The notes under the pieces are model-generated. The model saw only the letters and a program-made list of their open reading frames with translations, was not told the DNA's origin and made no database searches. A stretch of DNA of 64,000 nucleotides from Ornithodoros turicata (Eukaryota; Arthropoda; Arachnida; Ixodida; Argasidae): the NCBI RefSeq assembly GCF_037126465.1, contig NC_088201.1:9202450-9266449 (forward strand), in the 5' to 3' direction. Position numbers and translations under genes: made by a program. Shown piece by piece: positions 53,413 to 64,000 of the stretch. Numbering within the stretch: position 1 is the first letter of the stretch; each line of letters starts with the position of its first letter.

Positions 53413-56070
53413 CGATACATCAGTGCTCAGTCGAATCGAAGCGATTTCCCGTCCAGATGGGCATTGTAGGAGGTGATCGAGATGTTTTAAAGCACGCAGT
53501 CTCGCGAGCCGCATCGCTTGACGCACAATAGATTTATACGAATTCCTCCGACTCCCGATGATTTCAACGCCTTCGCCGACGCAGACATGGTTTCAACTTT
53601 CGTGCATCGCACCCGTCACGGTTCGCTGAAGCGGGTTGAAGGCGGTCGCCGACAGCCAATTTGCGGTTCAGACTGCAGGGAGTATGGTGGGGATGGGGGC
53701 GCATTACGCTAACCGAAGGCACACGTCACCGTCACCCCCCCCCCCCCCCCCTCCGTCATGGAGCTTGTCCAGATCCGGCAAAGATGAATGGCGAGTAGAG
53801 CACACGGAGGGATGAACTTATGTTCCATTTATGGCAGCATCATGTGGGGGGTGTTTCATCAATGGAAGGTTTGGATAAAGGTCGTTATATTTGATGTCTT
53901 TTTTTTTTTTTTTTTCATAGTTTGACGGATGTAAGCACGAACAAAAAAATACCAAATGAAGGAGTGCCGGAGGTGGTGTTATACGACAGATAATTCCGGT
54001 TGAACGGATCATGCTTTTCGAATCGAGGGACCTTCGATTTGCTGGGAAAGGCAACCAAAACTGTGTGCTGTGCGGAAACGCTAAAAAGAAGCAGCACCAC
54101 GATCACCACCGCCTATAATCTACGGCCACACTGAAAAGAGTTCATAGACAATCCGAAAATTTCAATTTTCTTGCTTCCGGTTTTGCGGGATCGATCTCAG
54201 CTTTTACGTATCATTTGTCCATCGGCTGATGTATAGCTGAAAAGAACCGATGTTGCGTTAGTTAGGACTGATGATGAACATTGCGACGGTAAACACAACC
54301 TCGATTAAACTCACCAATGACTATAATTCACTAAAAGCCTCACGCATCAACGCGACCTTCCTTGCTTCTTTCGAAATCTTACAGAGTGGGACCTTGAAGC
54401 CGGAAAACTACCTCTAAAATGTGCCGACGGCGCACGAGGTCCTTGCGTGCAGCTAATGCAAGTAAGACCGTAACCGCTCTAGTTGTCATAGGCCTGTGTA
54501 CCCGCATCCGCGCGGATATTGAGTATATCCGCACATCTGCCGTTATTGCATCCGAAGGGGAAAATCTCCAAGACGAAAATTCTATGTTACTAAGCGTTTG
54601 GTTTGGACTATTCAGCGTATAAACAGAGCGTTATATACGTCATTTACACCGTTTTCGATTCACTGCGTGCTCTCAGTTATAGCTGCCCCTTATTTTCGGA
54701 TGAAATGCGGGTATCCGCGGGCACTACAGAGACGCGCGGATTTCAAAGCGTCGCGTTTTGAGCTACGCCAATTCGATATCGCTCATTTCAAGATAGAGCG
54801 ATAAAAATCCGTGTTGATTTTGCCGACTCTTGACTCGCGACGACTCCGGTGGTCGTGACGCAGCAGGCTCCTCCAATCGCAAGGCGATTTTCCCGCGCGT
54901 TTGCGTCGTAAGTATCAAGTGTGGCGGCATCTGTTGCAACGCGAGAAAAGTGCTATTTCTGTTAGAACTGTCTCTCACGCCATTTCATTTGTTCATCCAC
55001 CCAAAAGTGCTCTTATACGCCAGAACGCGTCCTCGAGTGGCAGTTACCTATGTAATGGATGTGCGGTGACGAATGTGTTTTTAATGTAGAGCTTTCATGT
55101 TGTTTCACGAAGAACGAAAGCGTCTCGGCAAAGGACAAATCGGTGCTTCCAACATAGGTAGGTTTGTAATCTTTCCTAACTCGAACTCCAACTAGTGATT
55201 CTCTTCTTGGCGTGAAACGTGAAAGCTCCAGAGGCGTAATTTTCCAGTAAAGCTCTGTAAACCAGTGAATTTTAACGACAAGTACTTCGCTGTCTATACC
55301 TAAAGCAAGTACGCTACAACCTCAAGCCCACTTGCCAGCTCTACACTGTTCTTCTGTTGGAACGTCACGGACAAACGTACATGAAAGTATAATGGTAGGT
55401 GACACGAATAATCTGGTGGCGAGAGAAGGCAGGAGGTCCTCAGAAATTTGTACGTACGTCTCCCATTTAAAAAGGTTTGATTGATATGTGTCATGCGAAC
55501 ACCACCTAGATGGAGAAAGCCTGCTTACCCGTCGACGTGACATAATAACTAAGAGTCAGCCAATCAGGATTGTGTTTTCAACGGCGGTAGCCAATCACGA
55601 ACATCCTTTTAGCGGTCGTAGCCATGGAGACGAACCACCGTCGTCTGCGTGTCTAGATTGAACGTCCCCGCGTATATTAAATGGGAAAACTTTAAAATAT
55701 AGCGCAAAACGGTTCCATATCTTTCTCAAGGCTGATTTTCTGGAAAGCATATGTTGCACTTTTTTGCCTACAGATCCAGGCTTACAGGTTCCAAGTTAGC
55801 TGCAATCATTTGCGAGTTCCTGAATTCGCAGAATGACGAATCGCAGTGGCAGAGGAATTCTGACTTTATATGTCCACGTAGCGAAGGAGGGGGAGGAGGC
55901 AATAAGCAGGCCTTCTGTGTCTAGGTGGCGTTGGCCATGCTTTTTTTCTTTCTCCCTCTCTCTCTCTTTGCAAAAATGGGATCTGCAGTGTAAAACTACA
56001 TTGGTTGAAATCCAGTTCCATCTGCGTCATCAAGGGGTCTCCGACCTGTGTCTTTTAGGTTCCCGCTTTG
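53413..56070. other. Non-coding; homopolymer runs
   Basis: A run of C at 53735-53751 and of T at 53900-53917. Short ORFs have no domain content. No transposon ends recognised. Confidence 0.4.
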
Positions 56071-56077
56071 GGGTAAT

Positions 56078-56258
56078 ATCTCATTACAGCCGAAGTCTCA
56101 TTACGGCCGAAGTCTCATTACGGCCGAAGTCTCATTGCGGCCGAAAGTCTCATTACGGCCGAAAAATCCTTTAATCCCCAAGTGTCTCGTTACGGCCAAA
56201 TCTCATTACGGCCGAAGGTATAGTCTCATTTCGGCGGAAGATGTTTCATCACGGCCAA
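56078..56258. repeat. 17-bp minisatellite
   Basis: The unit TCTCATTACGGCCGAAG occurs about nine times with spacing changes and point differences (for example CATTGCGGCC, CATTTCGGCG). Degenerate units lie at both edges. ORFs across it are repeat artefacts. Confidence 0.88.
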
Positions 56259-56314
56259 AAAGAAAAAAGAAGCATCCACCATATTAGCAATCGCTGCGTT
56301 TTATGCTTCCCAAA

Positions 56315-56604
56315 CCAGCTCCCGTGGCATAGTGGTTAAAGATGATCGCTTTCCACGCCGAGACTGGGAGGTGACACGGGTTCGAATCCTGTCACCGGCT
56401 GTGCTGTCTGAGGTTTTCCCTGGGTTTTCCGAAGACTTTCCAGACGAATGTCGGCACAGTTCCCCCTGAAGTCGGCCCAGGACGCACACTAACCCCCCTG
56501 TCCCCCACTCCTTCCTACTGTCCTCTCTCCATCTGTCCACGTCTGTACGCCGCTCATAGCCACAGTTGCTTCGCGGCGCTAACACGAAATTAAAAAAAAA
56601 AAAA
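56315..56604 (+). mobile_element. Full-length tRNA-derived SINE with 13-bp TSD
   Basis: Reference copy of this family: A box TGGCATAGTGGTTA, B box GGTTCGAATCC (56380-56390), body with TTTCCAGACGAATGTCGGC and CTCATAGCCACAGTTGC, and a poly(A) tail to 56604. Duplications TATGCTTCCCAAA lie at 56302-56314 and 56605-56617. The intact duplication and tail show this is the youngest copy in the window. Confidence 0.93.
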
Positions 56605-56617
56605 ATATGCTTCCCAA

Positions 56618-57323
56618 ATGAATGTAATGAGATACAATCCCGCTTTGGTGCCCCACCCGATGGATCTACAGATGCTAAACGGTCCTGCCATGTTCCTCGA
56701 GAACGGCCTATGCGCTCGCCTTTTTTCTCTTATTCAAAGTACTTTCACCTTAGCTAATTTTTAGCGATATTTCTGGAACGTTTGTGTTCACCTCCACGTG
56801 GTCCTTCAAATTCCATGTTCCGTCGCTTGCAAGTGTCTGTGTAAATTCTCCTTCCAGTTCGCCGTCATAAATTCTCCCCCAAATGGCTTTCAAATGGAAT
56901 GGCCCGTCCAAAGTCCGTCAATGCACGTTCAAGCGACCTCTTCGCAGATAACGCCGTTTAATGAGTCTAATTGTTCCAGGGTGACTAGCGTTTTTTTTTC
57001 CCTTTCTTCTCGGGAATTGTGGCCTTGCATGTGGAGCAACAAGGAGAAACCGCCCGTCTGTACATGGGTGTGTCTATATACTAGTGCATTGAAACGTGCA
57101 CGCGCCACTCGGTTCTTGGGTATCCAGTAGCGACAAGAAGCAGCTGCAGGGCTTTCGTCCCGCTTACGAGTTGGCCAGCTAGATTTCGTTCTTTAGTCCC
57201 CTTACGCGCTGAAGCCTAGTTTGCCTGATAAGATGGTATAAACGCGCGCAAGCTGGCGGTGGAACTTTATCGTTTTTGTCCTCTCGTCGTCTTTCCCTGT
57301 ATCCAGATTCGGGCTCTTTCAGT
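56618..57323. other. Non-coding stretch
   Basis: No transposon ends or conserved peptide found. A 110-aa ORF at 56798-57130 shows no domain. Confidence 0.4.
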
Positions 57324-57331
57324 GTTGAGTT

Positions 57332-58163
57332 CAGAGTTGTGCCTAACTCGTTACAAGTAACTCGTTACTTGGTAACGGTTACTTTTTTTGGTAACGAAGT
57401 AACGATTCAGTTACTTTTTAAAAAATGGTAATAGAAACGGAATCAGTTACAAAAATTGGTAACTGGCTACTGACGTTACTCGTTCCTTTTCTTGAGCGCA
57501 GGGGAGCACATTTCGGCACTCTGTGTGGCGCAATGCGTGCAGATTTGACCTGCGTGACGTGTGACTCAAAGTATTATTGCAGTCCCTCACTGGATGTGTT
57601 GTTGTCCTTTCTCTTATTTCCGTCATCTCCGACCATCGCTCCTTCCCAAGAATGGCCACCAATTGTGCTATGGCTAGAAAAAACGCATTTCGACTTCTAG
57701 CCTTTTCTGGTCTTTGCTAAGCTTCAGAGCGCTCTAAATTATGACGCAGCCCCTCGTCTGTTTTTGGGAACCGTTGGTGATCGGTGGCCGAAAACCAGTG
57801 TTTTTTCTTGTGTTTTCGTAATCTCCGATCCCCCCGGAAATAAGGGAGAAGGTCTAGGCAAACTGATATAGATTCATGGTAACGGGCCGAGAGACACGGA
57901 ACACGAAGGACGGACGACAAATTTCGAGTATCAACGTCTTCTGAAGTGCAATTCCTCATTACTAAAGAGTTGAAGGCAAGTGACGGCATGTTTGTTGGCT
58001 CCTTTAACTATGCTGCGGTAACGTAAAAGTAACTCGTTACCTGTGAGTAACGAGAACTCGTTACTTTTGTAAGTTGGTAACGAGTAACGTATTTAGTTAC
58101 TTTTTTCTGAAGTAACGGGTAACGGTATTTAGTTCCTTTTTTTCGGTAACGGGCACAAGTCTG
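57332..58163. mobile_element. hAT-type element with TSD GTTGAGTT
   Basis: Ends CAGAGTTGTGCC and GGCACAAGTCTG, perfect duplications GTTGAGTT at 57324-57331 and 58164-58171. GTAACGAGTTAC-like motifs crowd both ends. No transposase. Confidence 0.92.
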
Positions 58164-58241
58164 GTTGAGTTCCTCATTCATCTGCTCGGATGCGACCCAT
58201 ATCCGCTCATGCATGGTACATTCGGAGAACAGGAAATAAAC

Positions 58242-58915
58242 CAGTCTTGGGAAGTAACTAAGTTACTTGTAACTGTAATTCCTTTTTTGCATTAACTATG
58301 CAAGTAACTAAGTTAGAAGTAACTTGTAACCGAGATATAGTTACTACTTTTGGTTAAGGAAACTGTAAAATGTAACTCTTACTCAGGTATTGCACAGCAT
58401 TTTGCCGAGGCTTCAAATACCCTGCTATTTTTCCCAACCTGGAATTTCGCGAACGTTGTCATCCCACATATAATCGCAGCCAGGATGGCATTACACTAAG
58501 GCCGCTTCCACACGAACGTTTTCCTCGGGCGTGTTTTTAATGGAGCCAAAACGGACCCATTAGAACCTATACGGAGCTCGATTGCCTTTTTAGGTTCTAT
58601 TTTTGAAGCAAACGGACGACAAATGCGTTCGTGGTGTGAAACCGGCCTAACTCCCACCGTGCTGTTGGGGCTCATGTTAAATTCTTCGTTTATAACGCGG
58701 TATAACCACGGTCGTACAACTATGCATGGACAGTTCAAGTGCTAAAAGGAAGTTTCCGATGGTTACATTTATTCGGATTTTCTTTTTTTTCCTTCTTTTT
58801 TCTTTGATGAACGGTTGTTACTTTAACGTGGTAACTGTAGCTGTAACTACTTATATTCCAGAAAGAGTAATTTTAACTGTAACTCAGTTATTTTTTAGTA
58901 ACTTACCCACGACTG
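58242..58915. mobile_element. hAT-like element with a nested Harbinger-like MITE
   Basis: Ends CAGTCTTGGGAAGTAACTAA and, inverted, CAGTCGTGGGTAAGTTACTA. Sub-terminal GTAACT motifs as in the previous element. No clear duplication. Confidence 0.7.
58500..58647. mobile_element. 148-bp Harbinger-like MITE, TAA duplication
   Basis: Inverted ends GGCCGNTTCCACACGAACG and CGTTCGTGGTGTGAAACCGGCC, with TAA on both sides (58497-58499, 58648-58650). The 3-bp duplication and GG ends fit the PIF/Harbinger group. Confidence 0.8.
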
Positions 58916-59079
58916 ACTGAAGTGAAAGTATGGACTTAGAAAATGAATTGTTCTGGGGTAGTCCATCATGAGATAACTGATGTTCTGAGGCTGGAACAAA
59001 CATAGAAGGGACAATCACATACAAGGCCTCAAGTTGCCTAAGAAATTAACGATGAAAGATGAAAGTCACTGAAAAGGTT

Positions 59080-59152
59080 AGCCAGCTGTAGGGCTCGAAC
59101 CCACATCTTCTGGATTACCGGTCCAGGGCTCTACCAATTGAGCTAAGCTAAC
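59080..59152 (-). tRNA. tRNA-Thr(GGT)-like, array unit 1
   Basis: All four stems pair: acceptor GTTAGCT/AGCTGGC, D stem GCTC/GAGC, anticodon stem CTGGA/TCCAG, T stem GTGGG/CCTAC. The loop CCGGTAA gives anticodon GGT, unusual for animal nuclear tRNA-Thr, and position 33 is C. Both pol III boxes are intact. A transcribed SINE or tRNA relic is more likely than a working tRNA. Confidence 0.5.
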
Positions 59153-59410
59153 ACGCCTTCTCAGCGACTTCCAGGGTGCGTCATCTGAAGGGACAGACCA
59201 GTCACTCTCTCTCACTCATCCTCCTTTCACTCTTACATTTTTGCACACTCATACACACATTCATACGACAGGGATCGACGCAAGCGGCAATTGTTGAACA
59301 TGAGATAACTGATGTTCTGAGGCTGGAACAACATAGAAGGGACAATCACATACAAGGCCTCAAGTTGCCTAAGAAATTAACGATGAAAGATGAAAGTCAC
59401 TGAAAAGGTT

Positions 59411-59483
59411 AGCCAGCTGTAGGACTCAAACCCACATCTTCTGGATTACCGGTCCAGGGCTCTACCAATTGAGCGAAGCTAAC
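59411..59483 (-). tRNA. tRNA-Thr(GGT)-like, array unit 2
   Basis: Same as unit 1 but with a changed A box (TTCGCTC in place of TTAGCTC) and a changed T loop, which should weaken transcription. Confidence 0.4.
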
Positions 59484-59734
59484 ACGCCTTCTCAGCGACT
59501 TCCAGGGTGCGTCATCTGAAGGGACAGACCAGTCACTCTCTCTCACTCATCCTCCTTTCACTCTTACATTTTTGCACACTCATACACACATTCATACGAC
59601 AGGGATCGACGCAAGCGGCAATTGTTGAACATGAGATAACTGATGTTCTGAGGCTGGAACAACATAGAAGGGACAATCACATACAAGGCCTCAAGTTGCC
59701 TAAGAAATTAACGATGAAAGTCACTGAAAAGGTT

Positions 59735-59774
59735 AGCCAGCTGTAGGATTCGAACTCGCATCTTCTGGATTACC
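59735..59774 (-). pseudogene. Truncated tRNA-like sequence
   Basis: Only the 3' half survives; it breaks off within the anticodon arm where the array reverses orientation. Confidence 0.7.
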
Positions 59775-59876
59775 CACATCTTCTGCAAAAATGTAAGAGT
59801 GAAAGGAGGATGAGTGTGCGAGAGTCACTGGTTTGTCCCTTCAGATGAAGCACCCTGGACGTCGCTGAGAAGGCGT

Positions 59877-59949
59877 GTTAGCTTAGCTCAATTGGTAGAG
59901 CCCTGGACCGGTAATCCAGAAGATGTGAGTTCGAGTCCTACAGCTGGCT
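59877..59949 (+). tRNA. tRNA-Thr(GGT)-like, inverted copy
   Basis: Cloverleaf as in unit 1, with one mismatch in the T stem (GTGAG). Both pol III boxes are intact. A further 3' scrap of the same repeat is at 60509-60560. Confidence 0.45.
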
Positions 59950-59975
59950 AACCTTTTCAGTGACTTTCATCTTTT

Positions 59976-60796
59976 ATTCATAGTCCATCATTCTACGAAA
60001 AGAGTGCAGATAGTGTGAGGATACGAATGAGACTACAAGGATACATCAAAAGTGAGGACGTTACGAGTGAAAAATGGCGTACGTGGCTCCCATTTTTTAG
60101 TGTGCACGGAGTCTCACAGGCGTGAAGGCGGGAGAGGTGATCATGTTCCCTCTCATCTGGAGTTGTATTCGTAGAACTGAACACGTCATGCGCCATGTAG
60201 TCTATACGTCGCACGACAGCTCGACAGCAGACATAACGTGCCCCTTGTGCCATAAAGGCTACATTGTATGAGCATGGCATTCAGTCCATTGCCGTCAGAA
60301 ACCTAACAGGACTCATGCGCATACTTAGGGTCTGTGTGGCGTTGATCTGGGGAGTTTTCTTTCTTTCGGTTTTCGAAAAATATTCGAAAGTTTTATCGAG
60401 CAGATGCGACAACGCGCTAGCTAGGCGAAAGTGCTGAAAAATGCCACGATGCCGCTTTATAGTTAAAGTTCACGTGCTGGCGGTTGTCACAGAAAGCAAT
60501 AACAGCGAGTCCTACAGCTGGCTAACCTTTTCAGTGACTTCTATCTTTCATAGTCTACGTAAATTATTTCACACAAATGCAGTCTGTTTTTGTCTAGTGC
60601 AGTCCCCTGTCGTAGTTTGTTTTCACGAGAAAAAGTTCCGCGACTAGGTAATGTAAGGTTTTTCGTCATGAATCCTTGCCACCAGCTCGCTTATTTTCTC
60701 ACGAGTCTTTCAATGTAGTGTAGTGTAGCCTCACCTTCTTTCTTTTTCTTACGTATTGGTGAAGGTGTGGTCTGTGAAATAAACTGCACAGTTATG
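59976..60796. other. Non-coding; SINE scrap
   Basis: Contains the 52-bp 3' fragment of the tRNA-like repeat (60509-60560, GTCCTACAGCTGGCTAACC). Nothing else recognised. Confidence 0.4.
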
Positions 60797-60894
60797 ACGT
60801 AGGCAGCGTATCCTTCAGTTTAGAGTAAGGAGACCGACAAACCAACCAAGACAAGGACAACAAAGGACAAGACTGAGGGATACGCTGCCTACGT
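60797..60894. repeat. Fold-back with 17-bp perfect arms
   Basis: ACGTAGGCAGCGTATCC and its inverse enclose a 64-base loop rich in GACAAGGACAA. Pairing continues imperfectly for some bases inward. Confidence 0.82.
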
Positions 60895-61986
60895 ACATCT
60901 TTACATCAGCTCGCTTGCCCAATCCTTTTATCCTCGGCTATGTTTTTAATGGATCTCTGCCACCCGATCGCTTGCTTTCTAACCATGTGTTCGAAGTGGG
61001 TACTGGGACGAAACTCGCTGTGAAGGTGGCCTTCAGGTTGGCTACTTTGGTTTGCTCTGGTTTCTTTGATTTCATTTCCTCCGTCCTCCAACGCAGCGGA
61101 TGATCCTGCACAGAGCAGTTGAACCTGATCGTTTAAAATAAAGCGCAGGTGTTCAATCCCCATGATCAGTATCTAGGGTCAAGGGAGGCACGAAGCTCAC
61201 GAGCCTCTCTAAAAATGATAAGGAACTGTTAGTGACTAAGTGCATTCGTCCCGAGCTGTATGTTTCGTTGTATCGTGGCATATATAGCCCCGGTATAGAA
61301 GGAACTCGAAGACGCAATACCTCCGGCGACAAATACTTATCTGCGTGGAAGTGACTGGGACGTCGTCAGGTTGCACTACCGCAATGTAAATTGTGCCAGT
61401 TTTCTCAGCGTGGTGTTCCGCGTTATGATGCCTTGTCGCTGGCGAAAGCGCGTGGGCAGATAGAGATAGGCATGCAAGTAGGAATCGAGGGCACTCTAAT
61501 GTACCCAGGCTTTCTAGTTGATAGGACGTGACAGTCTACTCGTTTTTATTTATTAGATGTCGCCATGCTTTTGACTATTTGAAACTGTTTCGCGATTCAG
61601 CGGGAAAAATTGTTCGAGCTTGCGACCTTCTCTTTGAGACGGTGTGCCAGATTTTTTTTCTGTTCTACATTTCGTCTGGGATATATTTCATGTTATTCCA
61701 AGAGACTAGACTAAGTGATTCTAATGCGAACGATTTCATCCGAAAGAGGACGCCAAGATAAATGTATGCATCATAAGGAATTTTTGCTGCATCCTTTGGA
61801 AGCGGCGGAGTTATCTCTGGATCTCTGGCGCCATATGATCTATTAAAAAAAAAAAAAAAACAGCGAAGCATATATCAGCCTTCACTGTCACCGAAGTGAT
61901 TCACTTGTTCACTCCAACTCTTTTCTGAGATATCTAACTTGTTTTTCAGCATTAACTATACCATAGAGAGCCAGCATTCTAATGAA
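60895..61986. other. Non-coding stretch before the satellite
   Basis: An open frame pair at 60906-61163 (both strands) overlaps the region next to the fold-back; it may be a decayed TE coding end but matches nothing I recognise. Poly-A run at 61845-61860. Confidence 0.35.
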
Positions 61987-64000
61987 TAGGACACTTTAAA
62001 GCACTTATCCTCTGACTTGGTGAACTTTCAGGAAAATGTACTTTCCAATACTACCAGTCGTCCATGCATATCATATCTCCATGTGTCCATGTTCCTTGAG
62101 TAGAATGGAGGTCCGGAGGTGCTGGGTTCCAATTCCAGATTTCAGTTGGTTGGAGACCCTCATACCTGACTCAAGCTGTTGCCTCTATAAATATACTCTC
62201 GTTCCCCTCTTTGGTTAACAATAAGATGTACGAGGGAATGCATTGCAGTGCTATTGCACCACTTGTTCAGACACAAATAGAAAATACCCTATCCTCTGAC
62301 TGGCTGGACTTTCAACGAACAGTGGGAAATATACTTTCCAATACTCCCTGTCACCCATGCATGGCATATCTCCATGTGTCCGTATTCCTTGAGTAGAACG
62401 GAGGTCCGGATGTGCTGCTGGGTCTCTTTCCCAGGTTTCAGGTGGTTGAAGACCCTCATGCCTGCTTCAAGCTGTTGCATCTATAAATATACTCTCGTTT
62501 CCCTCTTTGGTTAACAATAAGATGTACGAGGGAATGCATTGCAGTGCTATTGCACCACTTGTTCAGACACAAATAGAAAATACCCTATCCTCTGACTGGC
62601 TGGACTTTCAACGAACAGTGGGAAATATACTTTCCAATACTCCCTGTCACCCATGCATGGCATATCTCCATGTGTCCGTATTCCTTGAGTAGAACGGAGG
62701 TCCGGATGTGCTGCTGGGTCTCTTTCCCAGGTTTCAGGTGGTTGAAGACCCTCATGCCTGCTTCAAGCTGTTGCATCTATAAATATACTCTCGTTTCCCT
62801 CTTTGGTTAACAATAAGATGTACGAGGGAATGCATTGCAGTGCTATTGTACCACTTGTTCAGACACAAATAGAAAATACCCTATCCTCTGACTGGCTGGA
62901 CTTTCAACGAACAGTGGGAAATATACTTTCCAATACTCCCTGTCACCCATGCATGGCATATCTCCATGTGTCCGTATTCCTTGAGTAGAACGGAGGTCCG
63001 GATGTGCTGCTGGGTCTCTTTCCCAGGTTTCAGGTGGTTGAAGACCCTCATGCCTGCTTCAAGCTGTTGCATCTATAAATATACTCTCGTTTCCCTCTTT
63101 GGTTAACAATAAGATGTACGAGGGAATGCATTGCAGTGCTATTGCACCACTTGTTCAGACACAAATAGAAAATACCCTATCCTCTGACTGGCTGGACTTT
63201 CAACGAACAGTGGGAAATATACTTTCCAATACTCCCTGTCACCCATGCATGGCATATCTCCATGTGTCCGTATTCCTTGAGTAGAACGGAGGTCCGGATG
63301 TGCTGCTGGGTCTCTTTCCCAGGTTTCAGGTGGTTGAAGACCCTCATGCCTGCTTCAAGCTGTTGCATCTATAAATATACTCTCGTTTCCCTCTTTGGTT
63401 AACAATAAGATGTACGAGGGAATGCATTGCAGTGCTATTGCACCACTTGTTCAGACACAAATAGAAAATACCCTATCCTCTGACTGGCTGGACTTTCAAC
63501 GAACAGTGGGAAATATACTTTCCAATACTCCCTGTCACCCATGCATGGCATATCTCCATGTGTCCGTATTCCTTGAGTAGAACGGAGGTCCGGATGTGCT
63601 GCTGGGTCTCTTTCCCAGGTTTCAGGTGGTTGAAGACCCTCATGCCTGCTTCAAGCTGTTGCATCTATAAATATACTCTCGTTTCCCTCTTTGGTTAACA
63701 ATAAGATGTACGAGGGAATGCATTGCAGTGCTATTGCACCACTTGTTCAGACACAAATAGAAAATACCCTATCCTCTGACTGGCTGGACTTTCAACGAAC
63801 AGTGGGAAATATACTTTCCAATACTCCCTGTCACCCATGCATGGCATATCTCCATGTGTCCGTATTCCTTGAGTAGAACGGAGGTCCGGATGTGCTGCTG
63901 GGTCTCTTTCCCAGGTTTCAGGTGGTTGAAGACCCTCATGCCTGCTTCAAGCTGTTGCATCTATAAATATACTCTCGTTTCCCTCTTTGGTTAACAATAA
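61987..64000. repeat. 296-bp satellite array, runs off the window
   Basis: At least six units of 296 bp follow each other from about 62205, practically identical; one unit differs by a T for C at 62850. A more diverged unit with shorter spacing (61987-62204) marks the array edge. Every unit includes CTATAAATATACTC, which looks like a TATA box, and a 61-codon plus-strand ORF opposite a 63-codon minus-strand ORF. Those ORFs stay open only because the units are identical. Confidence 0.95.

Larger units (their letters stand above)
58970..59975. repeat. 331-bp tandem repeat with tRNA-like units and a terminal inverted copy
   Basis: Two full units start at 58970 and 59302 (GAGATAACTGATGTTCTG) and a third, cut short, at 59633. 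Each carries a minus-strand tRNA-like sequence and the CATCCTCCTTTCACTC segment. At about 59775 the sequence turns round and continues as a plus-strand copy to 59975. The units are almost identical, so the array is young or homogenised. Confidence 0.9.

Noticed and set aside
59176..59746. Repeated 75-79-aa ORFs
   Set aside because: They are part of the 331-bp repeat and include antisense tRNA-like sequence.
62211..63960. Repeated 61- and 63-codon ORFs on both strands
   Set aside because: They repeat every 296 bp because the satellite units are identical; opposite-strand ORFs over the same bases argue against coding.
58970..64000. CRISPR-like array
   Set aside because: Units of 296-331 bp without spacers, in a eukaryotic genome with introns; these are satellite and SINE arrays.

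Overview
This window is a piece of an animal nuclear genome, most likely a tick or another chelicerate. The grounds are genes with spliceosomal introns, a neuropeptide receptor pair of arthropod type, a tRNA-derived SINE of the kind common in tick sequence, a short TTAGG run and a very dense load of small transposons. The assignment to ticks is inference. No prokaryotic features are present.

Three genes are well supported. At 5.5-8.6 kb two intact, uninterrupted seven-transmembrane receptors lie head to tail. Both are short neuropeptide F receptor (sNPFR) paralogues (428 and 430 aa), and both begin just after a splice-acceptor-like site followed by a small upstream ORF. Between 33.3 and 46.9 kb the minus strand carries a complete 12-exon TAPT1 (DUF747) gene. 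I assembled it by eye from conserved peptides and GT/AG sites. Every intron phase agrees and the sum is 591 codons plus stop. Its probable 3' UTR runs to a polyadenylation signal near 31.6 kb. About 500 bp upstream of its start a possible first exon of a divergent plus-strand gene begins at 47398. Weaker candidates are a 99-aa single-pass membrane ORF (4.4 kb) and a zinc-finger-like exon fragment (53.0 kb, minus).

Most of the rest is repeats. There are two tRNA-derived SINE families with clear target-site duplications (1.4 kb, 56.3 kb) plus several decayed copies. There is a LINE 3' end (2.9-3.8 kb) and a broken Ty3-type pol remnant inside a TAPT1 intron (35-36.3 kb). About a dozen non-autonomous hAT-type elements are present, many with perfect 8-bp duplications, and several carry motifs such as TTCGGG and GGGTAAA. 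Pogo/Tigger-like elements with TA duplications, a Harbinger-like element, nested insertions and five large fold-back palindromes complete the interspersed repeats. At least nine insertions sit inside TAPT1 introns while the exons remain intact.

The right end holds tandem repeats. A 331-bp repeat at 59-60 kb contains cloverleaf-capable tRNA-Thr(GGT)-like sequences and ends in an inverted copy. A 296-bp satellite starts near 62.0 kb and runs off the window. Stretches not mentioned here look like ordinary non-coding DNA.
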